NCBI GenBank assembly: GCA_963969395.1
Contig: OZ017795.1
Location: 42,575,063-42,639,062, forward strand
Origin: Pseudoscleropodium purum
Lineage: Eukaryota; Streptophyta; Bryopsida; Hypnales; Brachytheciaceae
Direction: 5' to 3'
DNA length: 64,000 nucleotides
A program made the position numbers and the translations under genes. The notes beneath the pieces are model-generated. The model had not been told where the DNA came from. It ran no database searches and saw only the letters and a list, made by a program, of their open reading frames with translations. This document shows, in pieces, positions 50,850 through 61,864 of the stretch (its first letter is position 1; each line of letters begins with the position of its first letter).

Positions 50850-51830
50850 CCATCAAAGGGGACCCTAAAAGAGGAAGTGATCTTGCCAATTAACAAAGAT
50901 TGGAAGATGGACATAGGCATGGGACTCACTAGTGTAGAGGCACGAAAGGTACGAGCATTTATACGCTCATATAGAACTTGCTTTGCTTTTAAACTCATTG
51001 ACTTGGAAGGTTATAAGGGCAAGCTTGTGAGAATTCAACTAAAGGATGATCATCCAATGTTTAGATGCTTGTTTAGGCTCAGCCTTTTAGAAAGAGACTA
51101 GGTGAAATTGAGGTGCAAAGAACTTTTGAACGCTAGACTAGTAGAGCTTTCAAATGGAGAGTATGCATGTGCTACAGTGATACCAGTAAAGAAAGATGTT
51201 CTTGGAAACTGGACAAAGAAATGAATGTGTGGAGATTATTGTCATGTTAACAAGAAAACAAAGTCTGATCAATATCCTATGCCAATACCTGAAGAGTTAT
51301 TTGATGCAATTAAAAGGGCAAGAGTCTTTAGTACCATCAACTACCATTGGGACTAGAAGATAGGATAAAGACAACATTTTGGAGAGTAGATGATGATAGA
51401 AGAGGTATGCTTTTCTATTGGAAGTTCTTACCTTTCGGCTTGAAGAATGCTCCGTCAAAGTTTCAACTTGATTGTTATTGATCAAGTCTTGAAGGGGTTG
51501 CCATTTGCTTGATGTTACATAGATGATGTGATTATCTTTAGTGATACACTAGAGGAGCATGTTTAACACTTGCAACAAGTTTTTGAGAGGTTGCAAACTT
51601 GGGGTCTTTGTCTACATCATAGAAAGTGTAAATTCTTCTATGATCAATTGTCCTACTTGGAACATATGATTACACTAGGAGGTTTGGAAGTACAAAAGGC
51701 AAAGGTGGAAGCTTTCAGAAGGATTCCAATTCTTAAAGATGTATCAAGGTTGAGAGCTTTTATAGAACTAGCAAACTACTATCAACAATTTGTTTGTGGA
51801 TTTAGTCTCTTGGCCAAACCTTTGACTTGA
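50850..51830 (+). pseudogene. Retroelement reverse transcriptase, broken
   Basis: The catalytic box YIDD is intact at 51516-51527, just after a stop at 51510. The conserved KKTKSDQYPMP segment lies near 51255-51290. The first catalytic Asp, expected after 'FSTI', is replaced by Asn (51339-51341). Downstream, GLCLHHRKCKFF and FIELANYYQQFV (to about 51830) are the usual thumb/connection motifs of Ty3/gypsy RT. Stops and shifts at several points make it inactive. Confidence 0.88.
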
Positions 51831-51849
51831 TTAACTCAAATTGATCAAG

Positions 51850-52330
51850 AATGGATGTGGAGTCCTAATCAAGAAAAGGCATTTGAGGCTTTGAAAGGAG
51901 CACTTTGTTCAGTACCAGTGTTGAGGAGGCTCAATGCTCGACGACCTTTCCAACTCCACACAGATTGGAGTATGTTGGAGATTGGAGTTGAGCTGACTCA
52001 AAAAGATGATGATGGCAAGGAATATGTCATTGCATATGCTTTATGAAGCGATAATGATGCAAAGGCAAAGTTTTCATCTTACAAGGGGGAGTGTTTAGTA
52101 ATAGTATAGGTAGTTGCTCATTTTTGTCCATGTCTTTATGGCCAGAGCTTTACATTTGTGACCGATCATCAACCTTTAAAATGATTGATGGAGTCTTATA
52201 AACTCATTAGAAAACTTATTAGATGGACTTTACTACTACAGGAGTAAGATTTTGAAGTAGTCCACAAGACAGGGTTGCAAAATTTGGATGCTAATGGCTT
52301 AAGCATTAAAACAAGTCCTTTAGAGGAGGA
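51850..52330 (+). pseudogene. Retroelement RNase H domain, broken
   Basis: The start is marked by WSPNQEKAFEALKGAL at about 51858. FQLHTDWS (about 51947-51970) supplies the first acidic residue, a YKGECL segment (near 52080) the Glu, and VTDHQPLK (near 52158) the next Asp. The last acidic position, in 'LQNLDANGLS' near 52280, is Asn in place of the usual Asp. In-frame stops occur after 'IAYAL' and elsewhere. Confidence 0.8.
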
Positions 52331-52639
52331 TTTGATTGGTGCCCGATGACATGGCACATGTGATTAAGAAGCAGTGCCAAGGTGGCATGCTTTATCTTAT
52401 TTGGATAGAAGGAAGATCCAGTCAAGAGTTAGAGGAAACTCTATTGGATGTTGTTGATGAGGACTTGAATGAAAGAAGGTCTAAAAATACCACTAACATG
52501 TGGAAAAACCAAGGAATTCTACATCGTCTTCAGCATGGGGAGTTTTTGTCTAATACCACATCTCAAGATAGAGATTTGATAGTCCATTGATTGGCTAGAT
52601 TTCATTGGGAAGGTGGCTTTATATTTCGTAGGTGGATGG

Positions 52640-53775
52640 ACAAAATACAGAGGGTTGATCCTAGGTCCAACCAACATCTTCAATTGATATGTCAAGTTCA
52701 TGAAGAGTTGGGTCATTTTGGAGTACGCCGTATATATTCTATGTTATGTAGTTTATATTGGTAGATGGGCATGAGACAAGAGATATCAACCTATGTGGGG
52801 AGGTGTGAAGTTTGCGATTGGGTTAGATCAAGCTTCAATACTCTAATTCCTCAAATACGGCCTTTACCAATCACGGGCTTGGACTATAGGTGGAATCTTG
52901 ACTTCGCTGGGTCATTGACAACTACATCACGAGGTGAAAAATACATACTTGTGATGGTAGAGCATTTTGGCAAGTGGATTGAGTTGGTGGCACTACCACA
53001 AAATTCCTCGAAGTTAGCAACAACAACATTCCTTGATTGTATGTTGGCTAGATTTGGAGCTCCAACTAAATTGTTGACAAACCAAAGAAAAGAGTTTCTT
53101 GAGGCATTTGAGGAGCTTTGCACTAAAGCTCTAATTGATCACTGTACAACATCAAGGAACCACCTAGAGGCTGATGGATTAGTAGAGAGGGTGGTTCAAA
53201 TAGTTAAGCATGGTATGTACAAGTGTAGATTGTTGGCAAGTAATCATCAAGATTAGGATTTAAAATTTTCATGGATAGCAATGGACTATCACTTCAGTCG
53301 ACAAACATCTCTTGCATTTTATAGCTCTTATTAATCATTGTATAGTAGAAAGTCAATGCTACTATTGGCATTGAGAGAGAAATTAGATCATGTTGTAGAC
53401 TTGGATGACCCAAGAGTTTGAATAGAGGTGTTACAAGATCATGTTGAGTATTTTCAAAGGGCCATGCCAATGGCTATGGAGAATTTGGCGATAGTGCAAC
53501 ATAGAGATATGCTTAGGTATGTGCGCATTAGAAATGGGGCTTATAGGCCTCAACTTCAATGATTCGAGGTTGGAAATTACGTGTATTTGCAACGTGAGGC
53601 ACTAATAACCTTGGATGTTCGAGCAAGGTGGACTATTTTGAGGGTGAAGGTCATTTTGCCTAATGGAGTTCTTCTTTTGGAAGGAAAAGATGGACAAGAG
53701 TGCAAAGACAACACAAAAAGTTGTACTCCTCGTCATTTGCCAATTAAAAGAATTGTGGATCCAGAGTTAGCAGTA
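52640..53775 (+). pseudogene. Retroelement integrase, broken
   Basis: The zinc-binding HHCC module is complete and in frame: His at 52699 and 52714, Cys at 52804 and 52813. The catalytic core has Asp (LDF, 52900-52902) and Glu (LVER, 53185-53187), but the second Asp is Asn (53080-53082) with about 34 residues before the Glu. An SH3-like GPY/F-type region, EVGNYVYLQRE onward, runs from about 53567 to 53730 and leads straight into the PHD finger. A stop at 52762 interrupts the zinc module and more follow after 53256. Confidence 0.85.
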
Positions 53776-53784
53776 GTTCCACTT

Positions 53785-53937
53785 AAATATAAATGCTTTG
53801 TGTGTGGAGAGAACAAGGGTGTTGCAACTATGTTATTGTGTAATTTGTGTCAATGAGGTTGGCACATGGCATGTCTTTGACCGCCATTGATTGCTCTTTC
53901 TACTAGAGGGTGGACTTGTCTTCATTGTAGAAAATGA
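53785..53937 (+). pseudogene. PHD finger downstream of integrase
   Basis: All eight zinc ligands of a C4-H-C3 PHD finger are present in one frame: Cys at 53794, 53803, 53839, 53848, His at 53863, Cys at 53872, 53917, 53926, spaced x2-x11-x2-x4-x2-x14-x2. The Trp two residues before the penultimate Cys and the GWH around the His are also typical. Two TGA stops (53854, 53878) interrupt it. PHD fingers read the histone H3 tail, often by K4 methylation state. Many Ty3/gypsy elements carry a chromodomain at this position, so a targeting role is a reasonable inference. Confidence 0.82.
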
Positions 53938-54019
53938 TTAGCTGGTACTACTTCATTAGGTGATTGTAGATGATTTTTCTTATTGACAGGAGATATAGTC
54001 ATTTATAACATTTTATGTT

Positions 54020-54345
54020 AGAGTATAGGCAGTGGTTCTTGATATTGAAGCTTGGATGAAGATTTTGTCAAATCCAACTATAACAGTAGAAGTAATTTAG
54101 GACAGGGTTCGATTGCACCTAGCTTATCCCTTCATTTATGATTGATTTAAGACTACAAATGGATGGAGGCCTATCAACTATCTTCTTCAACATGTTGATT
54201 GTGTAGTGAGTATAGTAGAGGTTATTCATTGAACTTTTATTGCTAGCTGAATTGTGAGGGTGCTTTATTCATCTAGGGAGGTAATTAGATGGTTGGTCAT
54301 TCATGCCTTGTTGTAGTGTGGATTTGTTTTGAAGCATGGGTAAGT
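54020..54345 (+). pseudogene. Unrecognised C-terminal segment of the retroelement polyprotein
   Basis: After the PHD finger a single frame continues to look protein-like for about 320 bp despite several stops. It contains IEAWMKILSNPT near 54044, DRVRLHLAYPFIYD near 54103-54144, and SSREVIRWLVIHALL near 54270-54315. The mix of charged and aliphatic residues, with Trp, suggests a helical domain. I do not recognise the family. Confidence 0.4.
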
Positions 54346-56111
54346 GTTTTAGTGCTTGTAGTTTATGAAATCTCCTATAAACGATATAGAGTGACACGAC
54401 ACAATGAAGAATGTAATCACATAGAATGGATCTTCATGTACATTGCTAACTCCTAACAAAAGAAAGGCACAAGCCACCATTGAAATTGGGAAAAAATAGA
54501 CAAGTAAGTTAGTGAATAATGGAGTGTACACATGAAAGAACAAGAAATGTCAACATACATAGCTATAGCTACTACCAATGGCAATGACAATGAAATAAAT
54601 AAATTTTGGATTCATAAAAGTTGCACTTGACACTATTAGTGTCTTGAGAATAATATGGACATACAAGGATTGATAATTGTAATATAAACTATATGTAAGA
54701 CACACTATTGCTTTGTGAATACAAAATCTTTTCTTTCTATTATACAAAGAATTGCAAGTGCTTCACACTGATTGGTGCACAGAAGAAGCATTACTTACAA
54801 AAGTGTATCTAATGAAAGTTTGCTACAACTTGGATCATCCTTCCAAAGTCTTGAAAATTGATCTAACTATTACACTTGAAACTACCATTAGAATAAATTT
54901 GAACCTTACAAAAGGCCATTAAGGATGCATTTTTTTGACAGCTCGCAATGCAAGTACAGAAAAAGAAAAAGAAATTTTTTTGAAAAAAAAACATTTAAAA
55001 ATATTAAAATCTGATGTGGCACAAGTAGTGCCACATCAACTACTTTCATTAAAAAATTAAAAAATAATAATAAATGATTTACATTCTTCTCTAATTGCAC
55101 CTAGGGGGGGTTTAAGAAGGTTTCAAACTTGCAACCTTCTAGAGGGCTGAAATTTTTTGTAATGAGTATACAATTGGAAATACAATATTGTTTGTAGCAC
55201 TCTTCTTTCTGAAAGATTGTATACCACAACAACCGTCATTTCACCCTAATTATCCCTCTTAAAGTAGCACCAAATGCTAAAGAACCTTTATGCAATAGAA
55301 CACAATGGCACTTACTCAAACAATCTTATTTACTTCTTTCCAAATATTCTACAATGACAATCTATCATAGCTCTAAATAAACTTCCTTACCTTCTAGAAA
55401 AAAGTGTATTTTTCAAATCTAACTTTGCCAAATAATTTCTCCTCCCCAAACAAAAATTAGTGACCTCACTATCCAATTCATGACATATCAAATTGCTAAG
55501 TTCTTTGTAGTTTAAAAAACTTGACACCATCCTCATTATCCAATACGGTAGGACTATAGAAAGTTTGTAAGCAAGCGAGGTTTTAAACAGTGCAATCCTT
55601 ATTTAGGAGTGACACATTCCTCAAAATGTCTATTACTCTCATAACTCTCATTGATGTCATTGATGAAGTAGGTAGGCTTAAAGGGACAGTTCTTCATGGA
55701 CCTCCTACATTCCCCATGTTTCAGTCATTCACACCTGTCACGCAACTAATGTCAAAGTCATCTTTCTAGGACTCCAGAGCAGACAGACTAACGAGCTCAA
55801 AATATTCAAGAGTGCACAGATAGAACATATCGAGATAAAATTTACTCATCCAATATCACAATCTGTAGGAAACGTCCATTCCAAATTCTGAATAGAACCT
55901 CGTCTACTCAGAGGACTTCTATTTGCTCTGAAGTCTTCCAATGAACACCACAAGCAATTCTGTTGAGCGTATTTACTTCCAAAAATTTGCCTATCAAACA
56001 GATTGAGTGCCCTCAAAGGTCCTGGCCTGGCTGGTTGCTTTTCAGTCTTGGCACTTCGTTCAACAGAATGTTCGAGGTTGACCACTTCAATAGCAACAGT
56101 TTCTTGATTCA
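54346..56111. other. Spacer downstream of the retroelement
   Basis: AT-rich sequence in which a 3' LTR would be expected, but I see no segment repeated from the 45-46.5 kb region. The last 300 bp before the FHA gene stop (from about 55.8 kb) have a gene-like composition and probably hold that gene's 3' UTR. The minus-strand frame 55846-56112 lies there and ends at the gene's stop codon region. Confidence 0.45.
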
Positions 56112-59100
56112 CTAGGAGGCAGCACCAGAGTTTTCATGTAGTAACACATACTCACGGCTGCAAATTGAAAACCAAAGGATCAGTGTGTTCACCAAGTGTT
56201 ATAGAATACAACCACCAATACCACATCACCATGAAACGATTTTAGACAAGGTAAGCCGTATTATTCAACACAGAAATTTAGACACAAAGATAACGTATCG
56301 AGTAATTCAGTAATACTATATTACAATTGGATTATGTACGAGCTTCACCAACCTGCTGTTTCCAAATTTTAAGGTATCCTTTTCTCTGAGTTCATAATAT
56401 CGCTGAGCTTCAATGCGAGTACTCTGTAGAAAATCCACACCATCGCAAAATTGTAATGCATACTCCATTTACCTTGATAGACATGAATTCATACCAAGGG
56501 CTCCAAATTCATGGAGATATATCCAACGAGCATCCATTAGACGGAAAAAATCCATATCACAAGCCGACCAGCGAGTATACTTACGTTCAGGAAGGTTCCA
56601 TTCGTGCTTCCTAGATCCATAATATAAGGCCTGTCAGCACACGAGAAGAATTCATCAGCTTTCACGAAGAATATCTGAGCTGCAGGCAGTTCACTCAGCA
56701 ACATGTATTAGGCGATGGGAAAAAGTTCCAGGACAGACACCCAATAAAATATGAAAAATAATTTTATCCATCAATATTACGAATCCAGTAAGTCAAGATT
56801 CTACTACGTGTTTTCGACTGACACCGTGATCTAGTTGTAACACTTAATATTCAGTAGATACAAAAGTAAATTAAGAGAGGAAGGGTATTGGGGGACTAGA
56901 AACAATATAACATAAGTACAAAAAAGAGATATAGCATGCACTATCACTCATTAAAGAACCACGCTGTATAAGCCCAGTATGCTTAATACTGGAATGATGA
57001 ACGAAAACTACTGAAATTTAGAATCCACAACTTCTGTAGAAAACGCGTTTTGCTGTGCCTTAACCCGTAAGCTCTCCGACGTCCATATTCTGGATGACGA
57101 ACAGAGTGCTTCTGTCGAATGATTTGCCCAAAATATCTTCGCTCTTTTAAAGCAATACTTGAAATTTTATAGAAACCCTTCCCTTTCGACCAATTTGATG
57201 AAACTCAGCTAAGAAGTATACTTGTATAAAGATACAGGCAAAAATGTCCAATTTTTTTTCAATCAGGCGATACGGGTTAAATAACCAAGACCATAGAGGA
57301 ATTGTAAAGTGTGAACCTGGGCTAACCATTTGGATGACCAACCGAAGCATAGAACAAGCATAAGATTGAAATCTATTTACTTTAAACGTAAGCAGAGAAA
57401 CATCTATGACTAGTACGTTCGAGGAAACAAGTTAACCAAGAACCAGACTCCACAGGGTCTTTAATTTACCAAACGAAAAAATCCACACAATTTTATTCTA
57501 ATTCCCATGGCCAAGAAAACAACACAACATCCCTTACCTCACTTTATTCTGCATCATACCGTCGGTGCCCTCTATCTCAGTCAACCTATATCAAAGTCCA
57601 AGAAACCAAATCATCAGGGATACCTTCAACTCTGAAATTCACAAACGATACAGGTTCAGCACTTACTACAATACATTTAGAGAGGTAATCTAATGCATAA
57701 ACGTAGAGAGAAATTGCACTGGGACATCAATTCAGTTATTAAACCTCCCAACAATAACAAGGGCTTGTTGCCTACGCCTTTTAAGCTAGCATACGGAAGA
57801 AACGGTACACCGGTACGGTAGTACACTGTTTACCAAGAAAATAAGTAACCAATTACGAGCTAGCACACAGTTAACTGTTCTCAAGTGATTTATAGAGAGA
57901 AGGCCATAAAAGTGTCTGGCTGCGAATGCTACTACCGAAGGAAAACGAAGTATCTTTGAAAATAATGATGTCATGACAAATCCAAGCGAAACACGTATAC
58001 TACTGCTCAATAACAACATGATGCATGTAGCTTGTAGGTAACAAGCTCTAGGTGAGGGTACATATAAATTGAAATCAAAGATTCACAAGACTACACTATT
58101 CAAATACGCATAAAAAGGCAAATAACAAAGAACCACGTAGAGGAGTACTGAATACCGGTACTGAATTACGGCATGTTGCTTGCTGCAGGACGGGTGGTCA
58201 GTAGGTACATCTGCCACTCTGCGCTCTCGTCCAAACAAATAGCAGGTTTGACGATGGATGTACAGCGGCTCTGCAAGCGATTCAAACTTCTAATTCCTTA
58301 AAGTGCTCCCGCTCAATGGAGCTTCGTAGTATACGTTTGAAAACAGAAGACAGAAGGAGGAAAAAATCTAATCAATACAATTACATTAGAAATGCGTGCA
58401 GCGTAGTAAATGCCTGTCAAAGAAGAATTAAAAGCACACCATTCAAAGGCTCTCCATCCTTGAACACATACAAACGCCACCTTGTCGTCGGCTTACGAGC
58501 CTCTGGAGGCTCCACGAATGCAAGCGTTACACCTAAAAAGCCCATAAGTATGCCACAATCAATATAAAATAAACGTACGAGAAATAAGCCCAGAAACTTT
58601 TACACTAATAATCAAGCAGAAGTGGAAAACTACCTACAAGCCCTTGAGGCAAAATGAGTTGGGACTTTCTTAAAATCCAAGTGGGATCTCACCTCGCACT
58701 TTGTTTGTCTCCGCAGCAAGCTTTCCTGAGTACTCAAAAGTAGGTTGAGCCTAGACCAGACAGCAAATCAAACTCATTGAGGAACCATAATATAATACTC
58801 CAAGCACCCTTAGAAATTCCAAAAGATCCTCAGCAACCATACATCATCTCTTACGGCATTTGGCCCTCCCCGGAAGAAGAAGACCTAGCACGACTTCTTC
58901 ACGATATCTTCCTCTCCTTTTCTACGAGATAAAATAGAGATTCACATAGGAACTGCCCTACAGTATCCAGGCAGTTGTGCGCAATGCACAAGCAAAATGT
59001 CACTCATGAACACACATGATGCTTCAACACTTTGAAGCACTGGACACCGATTTATAATTACCTTTTCTTTTTGTTTCGCTTCCAAGGCAGCCTCTGCAGC

Positions 59101-60185
59101 TTCCATTTTGCCCACAGCGTCGTCATCACTGTCAACATGTCGAGTTCATGTCGTCACTCAGTCCACTTTGTCCGCATTCTCCCAATAAGCCGAGATCATT
59201 GGTTGCAAACTAAAAGACAAAGAGCAAAATTTGACAGAGGGACAGACCTTTGATTTCTTGCAACCTCCGCAACGTTCTACATGCGCGCCAACAACAAACT
59301 ATCAGAAAATGGCCAATGCCACTCAATATAGAAAGGCAAAAACAAACCTCGCGTCTCAAAATCTGTCTAGGTCAAAATCGCGTCTTCTTTTTAAACTATT
59401 CAAATATCTAACACATTTGAAAATTTGAAAATGAAAGAGTGCATTATAACATCCTATGATCATTACGACATTGGAATTGATGATGCATATCACCACATTT
59501 CGACTGCGATAATGTCACAGGACGTATAGAACAAAATTAATGCTAAATAATGGAACAGATCTCTCTTTGACGCACTGCTACACGAACCAAAGCAGCTTGA
59601 GTAAGATTCTTGCGGGCAAATATAAAACTGTGCCCTAATTGAAAAAACGAAGGTCAGATTCTAGGATAAAATTTCAGAAATCTCTTTTACAAAGAAGGGC
59701 AAGAATAATAAGGAGTGGATTTCACCAGACACCTCATTCGCAGCAGCGTCAGCTACTTGGTGTGGGCTCATCGTCACATCTCGACCAGAATCCGCACGCT
59801 TCGTAGGTCGACTTCCTCTTTCCCTTTCCGGCTCCGCTCTTGGCGATCTCGACCTGGAACGTTTCCCAGGTCTTGTCTCCGCATCACCATGTCGATCTCT
59901 TTTGTGATGCCGCCCATTCCCATCCCGTTCCCTGCTCCCTCCTCGCTCATGTTTGTCTCTGCTCACTCCCCGAAGCTTCTCCTTCTCTCTCTCCGCATCC
60001 CAGCTCCTTCCTCTCTCTCTCCCTCTTTCTCTCTCCCTGTCACGGCTCCGTTCTCTACCGCGGTCTCGATCACGAGACTTATACCTATCCCTGTCTTTCT
60101 CCCTCTCTCTGTCCCTATCGACCTCATAATCTCTCCCTCTCCCTCTCCCTCTCTCAAAGTCCCTCTCGTGTCGGCTTCGAGACAT
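56112..60185 (-). CDS. DDL: FHA-domain protein of the DAWDLE/SNIP1 family
   Basis: DAWDLE in Arabidopsis binds RNA and DCL1 and supports small-RNA biogenesis; the human counterpart is SNIP1. Ten exons in coding order: 59733-60185, 59248-59276, 59062-59128, 58693-58750, 58440-58532, 58156-58270, 57538-57585, 56585-56630, 56353-56423, 56112-56157. Lengths keep frame and give 341 residues, near the Arabidopsis size. Exon 1 is almost entirely an Arg/Asp/Glu/Ser-rich low-complexity region (about residues 1-135) followed by a short helical link. A conserved DDDAVGKMEAAEAALEAK helix and SGKLAAETNKVRGVTL precede the FHA domain (about 221-333). The phosphothreonine-binding residues are visible: GRE at 247-249, SxxH in SKQHA (263-267) and GSTNGT at 295-300. 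The tail REYVLLHENS is family-typical. The ATG at 60183 begins MSRSRH; an upstream in-frame TTG is not used. The gene appears intact. Confidence 0.94.
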
Positions 60186-60835
60186 ATAGAACCCCAAACC
60201 CTAAGACTTCAATGGGACGCACGGAAAACAATCTAACCCGAAATACGAACGCGAATTCCAACCAAGAATTTGAACGGATAACAGATCAGTGAAGCAATTT
60301 CAAACGACAATGCCGGACATCAGCGAAGTGTAGATGAAATTAGGTTTCGGAGCACATAGAATGCTCAACAGTCCGCACCAGACTCAAGCAAACTGTCGGG
60401 CGAGAGAGCCAAAAAGCTCGTTATGCGCGTTCACACGGCGGGAAACGACCTATGTTGCCGGGTATCTGCATTCTTCTCTACCCGGCGGATATTCCCTGCG
60501 GAAAGTGCCTGCATTTGATTTTCACCACAGTATTCACCAGCCTTTTTTCTGGCGAAATGAGTGCGGCGCACCACAGAGAAATTCTTGGTGAAAAAAGCCA
60601 TAAAGAAATTTTTAAAAAAGGGGAAAAAAAAAAAAAAAAAACACGCCAGAACTCAACCTAGGTTTTAACCCAAAAAACCCAGGACGTGCATCCTTCGTCG
60701 CCCGTTGCCTTTCTTGAGCAGCCCCTTCGTCGCCTCCGGAGCTTTATCTTCCTATGCATTCGTCACCTGTCCTGCATACTGACTGTAACCTTGTGTGCAA
60801 TTCTGTTCGTCGCTAGCATTCTTCAAAGCATTCAA
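60186..60835. other. Upstream region of the FHA gene
   Basis: Gene-like, CpG-containing sequence for about 350 bp, probably the promoter and leader of the minus-strand FHA gene. It includes an 18-bp A run at 60624-60641. Short frames in 60334-60661 are unrecognised. No core promoter element could be fixed. Confidence 0.4.
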
Positions 60836-60953
60836 AACCCCAATCGCCAGAATCTGGACACGTCATTTCACTACGTCACTACTTTCATTTTCACTCCTCC
60901 TGCGTTAATTGCCACATTGTTGCACTTTAGTACGTTGTGACTTTAGTAGTTTG
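60836..60953. repeat. Direct repeat, left copy
   Basis: About 118 bp ('aaccccaatcgccagaatct...gtacgttgtgact-tag') repeated at 61205-61320 in the same orientation at high identity. Together the two copies flank dispersed repeat copy B. Confidence 0.75.
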
Positions 60954-60954
60954 A

Positions 60955-61195
60955 CTAGTGTGCCCCATGCCATTGCCATGGTCAAAACAAAAGAAAAATT
61001 AATTTTTTAATTTTTTTAATTCATAAAAACTTCAAAATTTAATAACTTTCATGCCTTAAGTTGGAATGTCACAAAACCAAGCTCATGCATCCCTCTTTGT
61101 CAAGGATTTTTCAATGATACCAAACACACAAATGGGAGATGCACCATCTGGGAGATCTAAACGTGACAAACAAACAGCCTAACCTTAATAGAAGG
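60955..61195 (+). repeat. Dispersed repeat, copy B (upstream of the FHA gene)
   Basis: About 240 bp related to copy A at 32463-32722 in the same orientation, with colinear blocks such as 'gccatggtcaaaa', 'aattcataaaaactt', 'aaaccaagc', 'tttttcaatg-tacca' and 'caaacagccta'. It sits between two direct repeats of about 118 bp. There is no coding potential. Confidence 0.65.
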
Positions 61196-61204
61196 ATTTC
61201 GCAA

Positions 61205-61320
61205 GAACCCCAATTGCCAAAATCTAGAAAGGTCATTCCACTATGTCACTACTTTCATTTTCACTCCTCCCACATTAATTGCTACATTGTTGCATTTTGG
61301 TACGTTGTGACTTCAGTTTG
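61205..61320. repeat. Direct repeat, right copy
   Basis: Partner of 60836-60953. Differences are mostly transitions, many of them C/T or G/A, consistent with age and methylation-driven decay. Confidence 0.75.
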
Positions 61321-61864
61321 ATTTCCAGATATACTTCAGCAATGGGACAGTTGCTTTGGAGGGGGTACATTTCTTCCCACTCCCCTTGGTTCTTATTGTG
61401 ATGGAGATTGCAAACATTGGGAGGTGATTTTTGCTTGCTCATTTTTGGATTGTAAACATTGGGAGGTGGTTACTACTTAGTCAATTGCTTCCAATACATT
61501 CATATCATTCTATATGGTGATGGTGAGCCTAAACCTCTTATTAATGAGAGTTTTACTACTCAGATTGAAGACTTATGAGTGCATTCTTTCTAAGTGGAAT
61601 TGCATAAGTAGTGTCCTAATCTGCGTCCACTATATGTGATGTATTTGAAATCATGTACCGACTATGAATAGAATTGTGAGATATGATTGTAGCTATTTTT
61701 AAAGAAAACTTAGAGAATATGATTAGGTTCCTAGACATTTGTGCAGAAATAAATACTTATGCCTTGCTAAATTGCAACTCATTTTACATTGGTGATGAAA
61801 TTTTGGATTTGGACCTCATGCAAATCATGGAGTCAGTTTTGAGGTTTGTGTTCATTGAACATAC

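Larger units (their letters stand above)
46450..54345 (+). mobile_element. Decayed Ty3/gypsy-type retroelement with DNA methyltransferase and PHD finger
   Basis: The domains appear in this order on one strand: gag with a decayed CCHC knuckle, aspartic protease, DNMT3-like cytosine methyltransferase, reverse transcriptase, RNase H, integrase, PHD finger, and a conserved-looking C-terminal segment. RT before integrase places it with Ty3/gypsy. All domains are interrupted by stops and frameshifts, so it is a dead copy. Both outer limits are approximate because I could not find paired LTRs, a primer-binding site or target-site duplications. Related elements with methyltransferases have been described in charophyte algae, and a different class in dinoflagellates. 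Whether the PHD-bearing form has been described I cannot say. Confidence 0.85.

Noticed and set aside
54104..54120. tRNA T-loop-like 'GGTTCGATT'
   Set aside because: No matching T stem, acceptor arm or D arm around it; it lies within retroelement sequence.
59715..60292. Two long plus-strand frames (173 and 150 codons) rich in Ser, Pro and Leu
   Set aside because: They are antisense to the Arg/Asp/Glu-rich exon 1 of the FHA gene; the repetitive codons keep all frames open.
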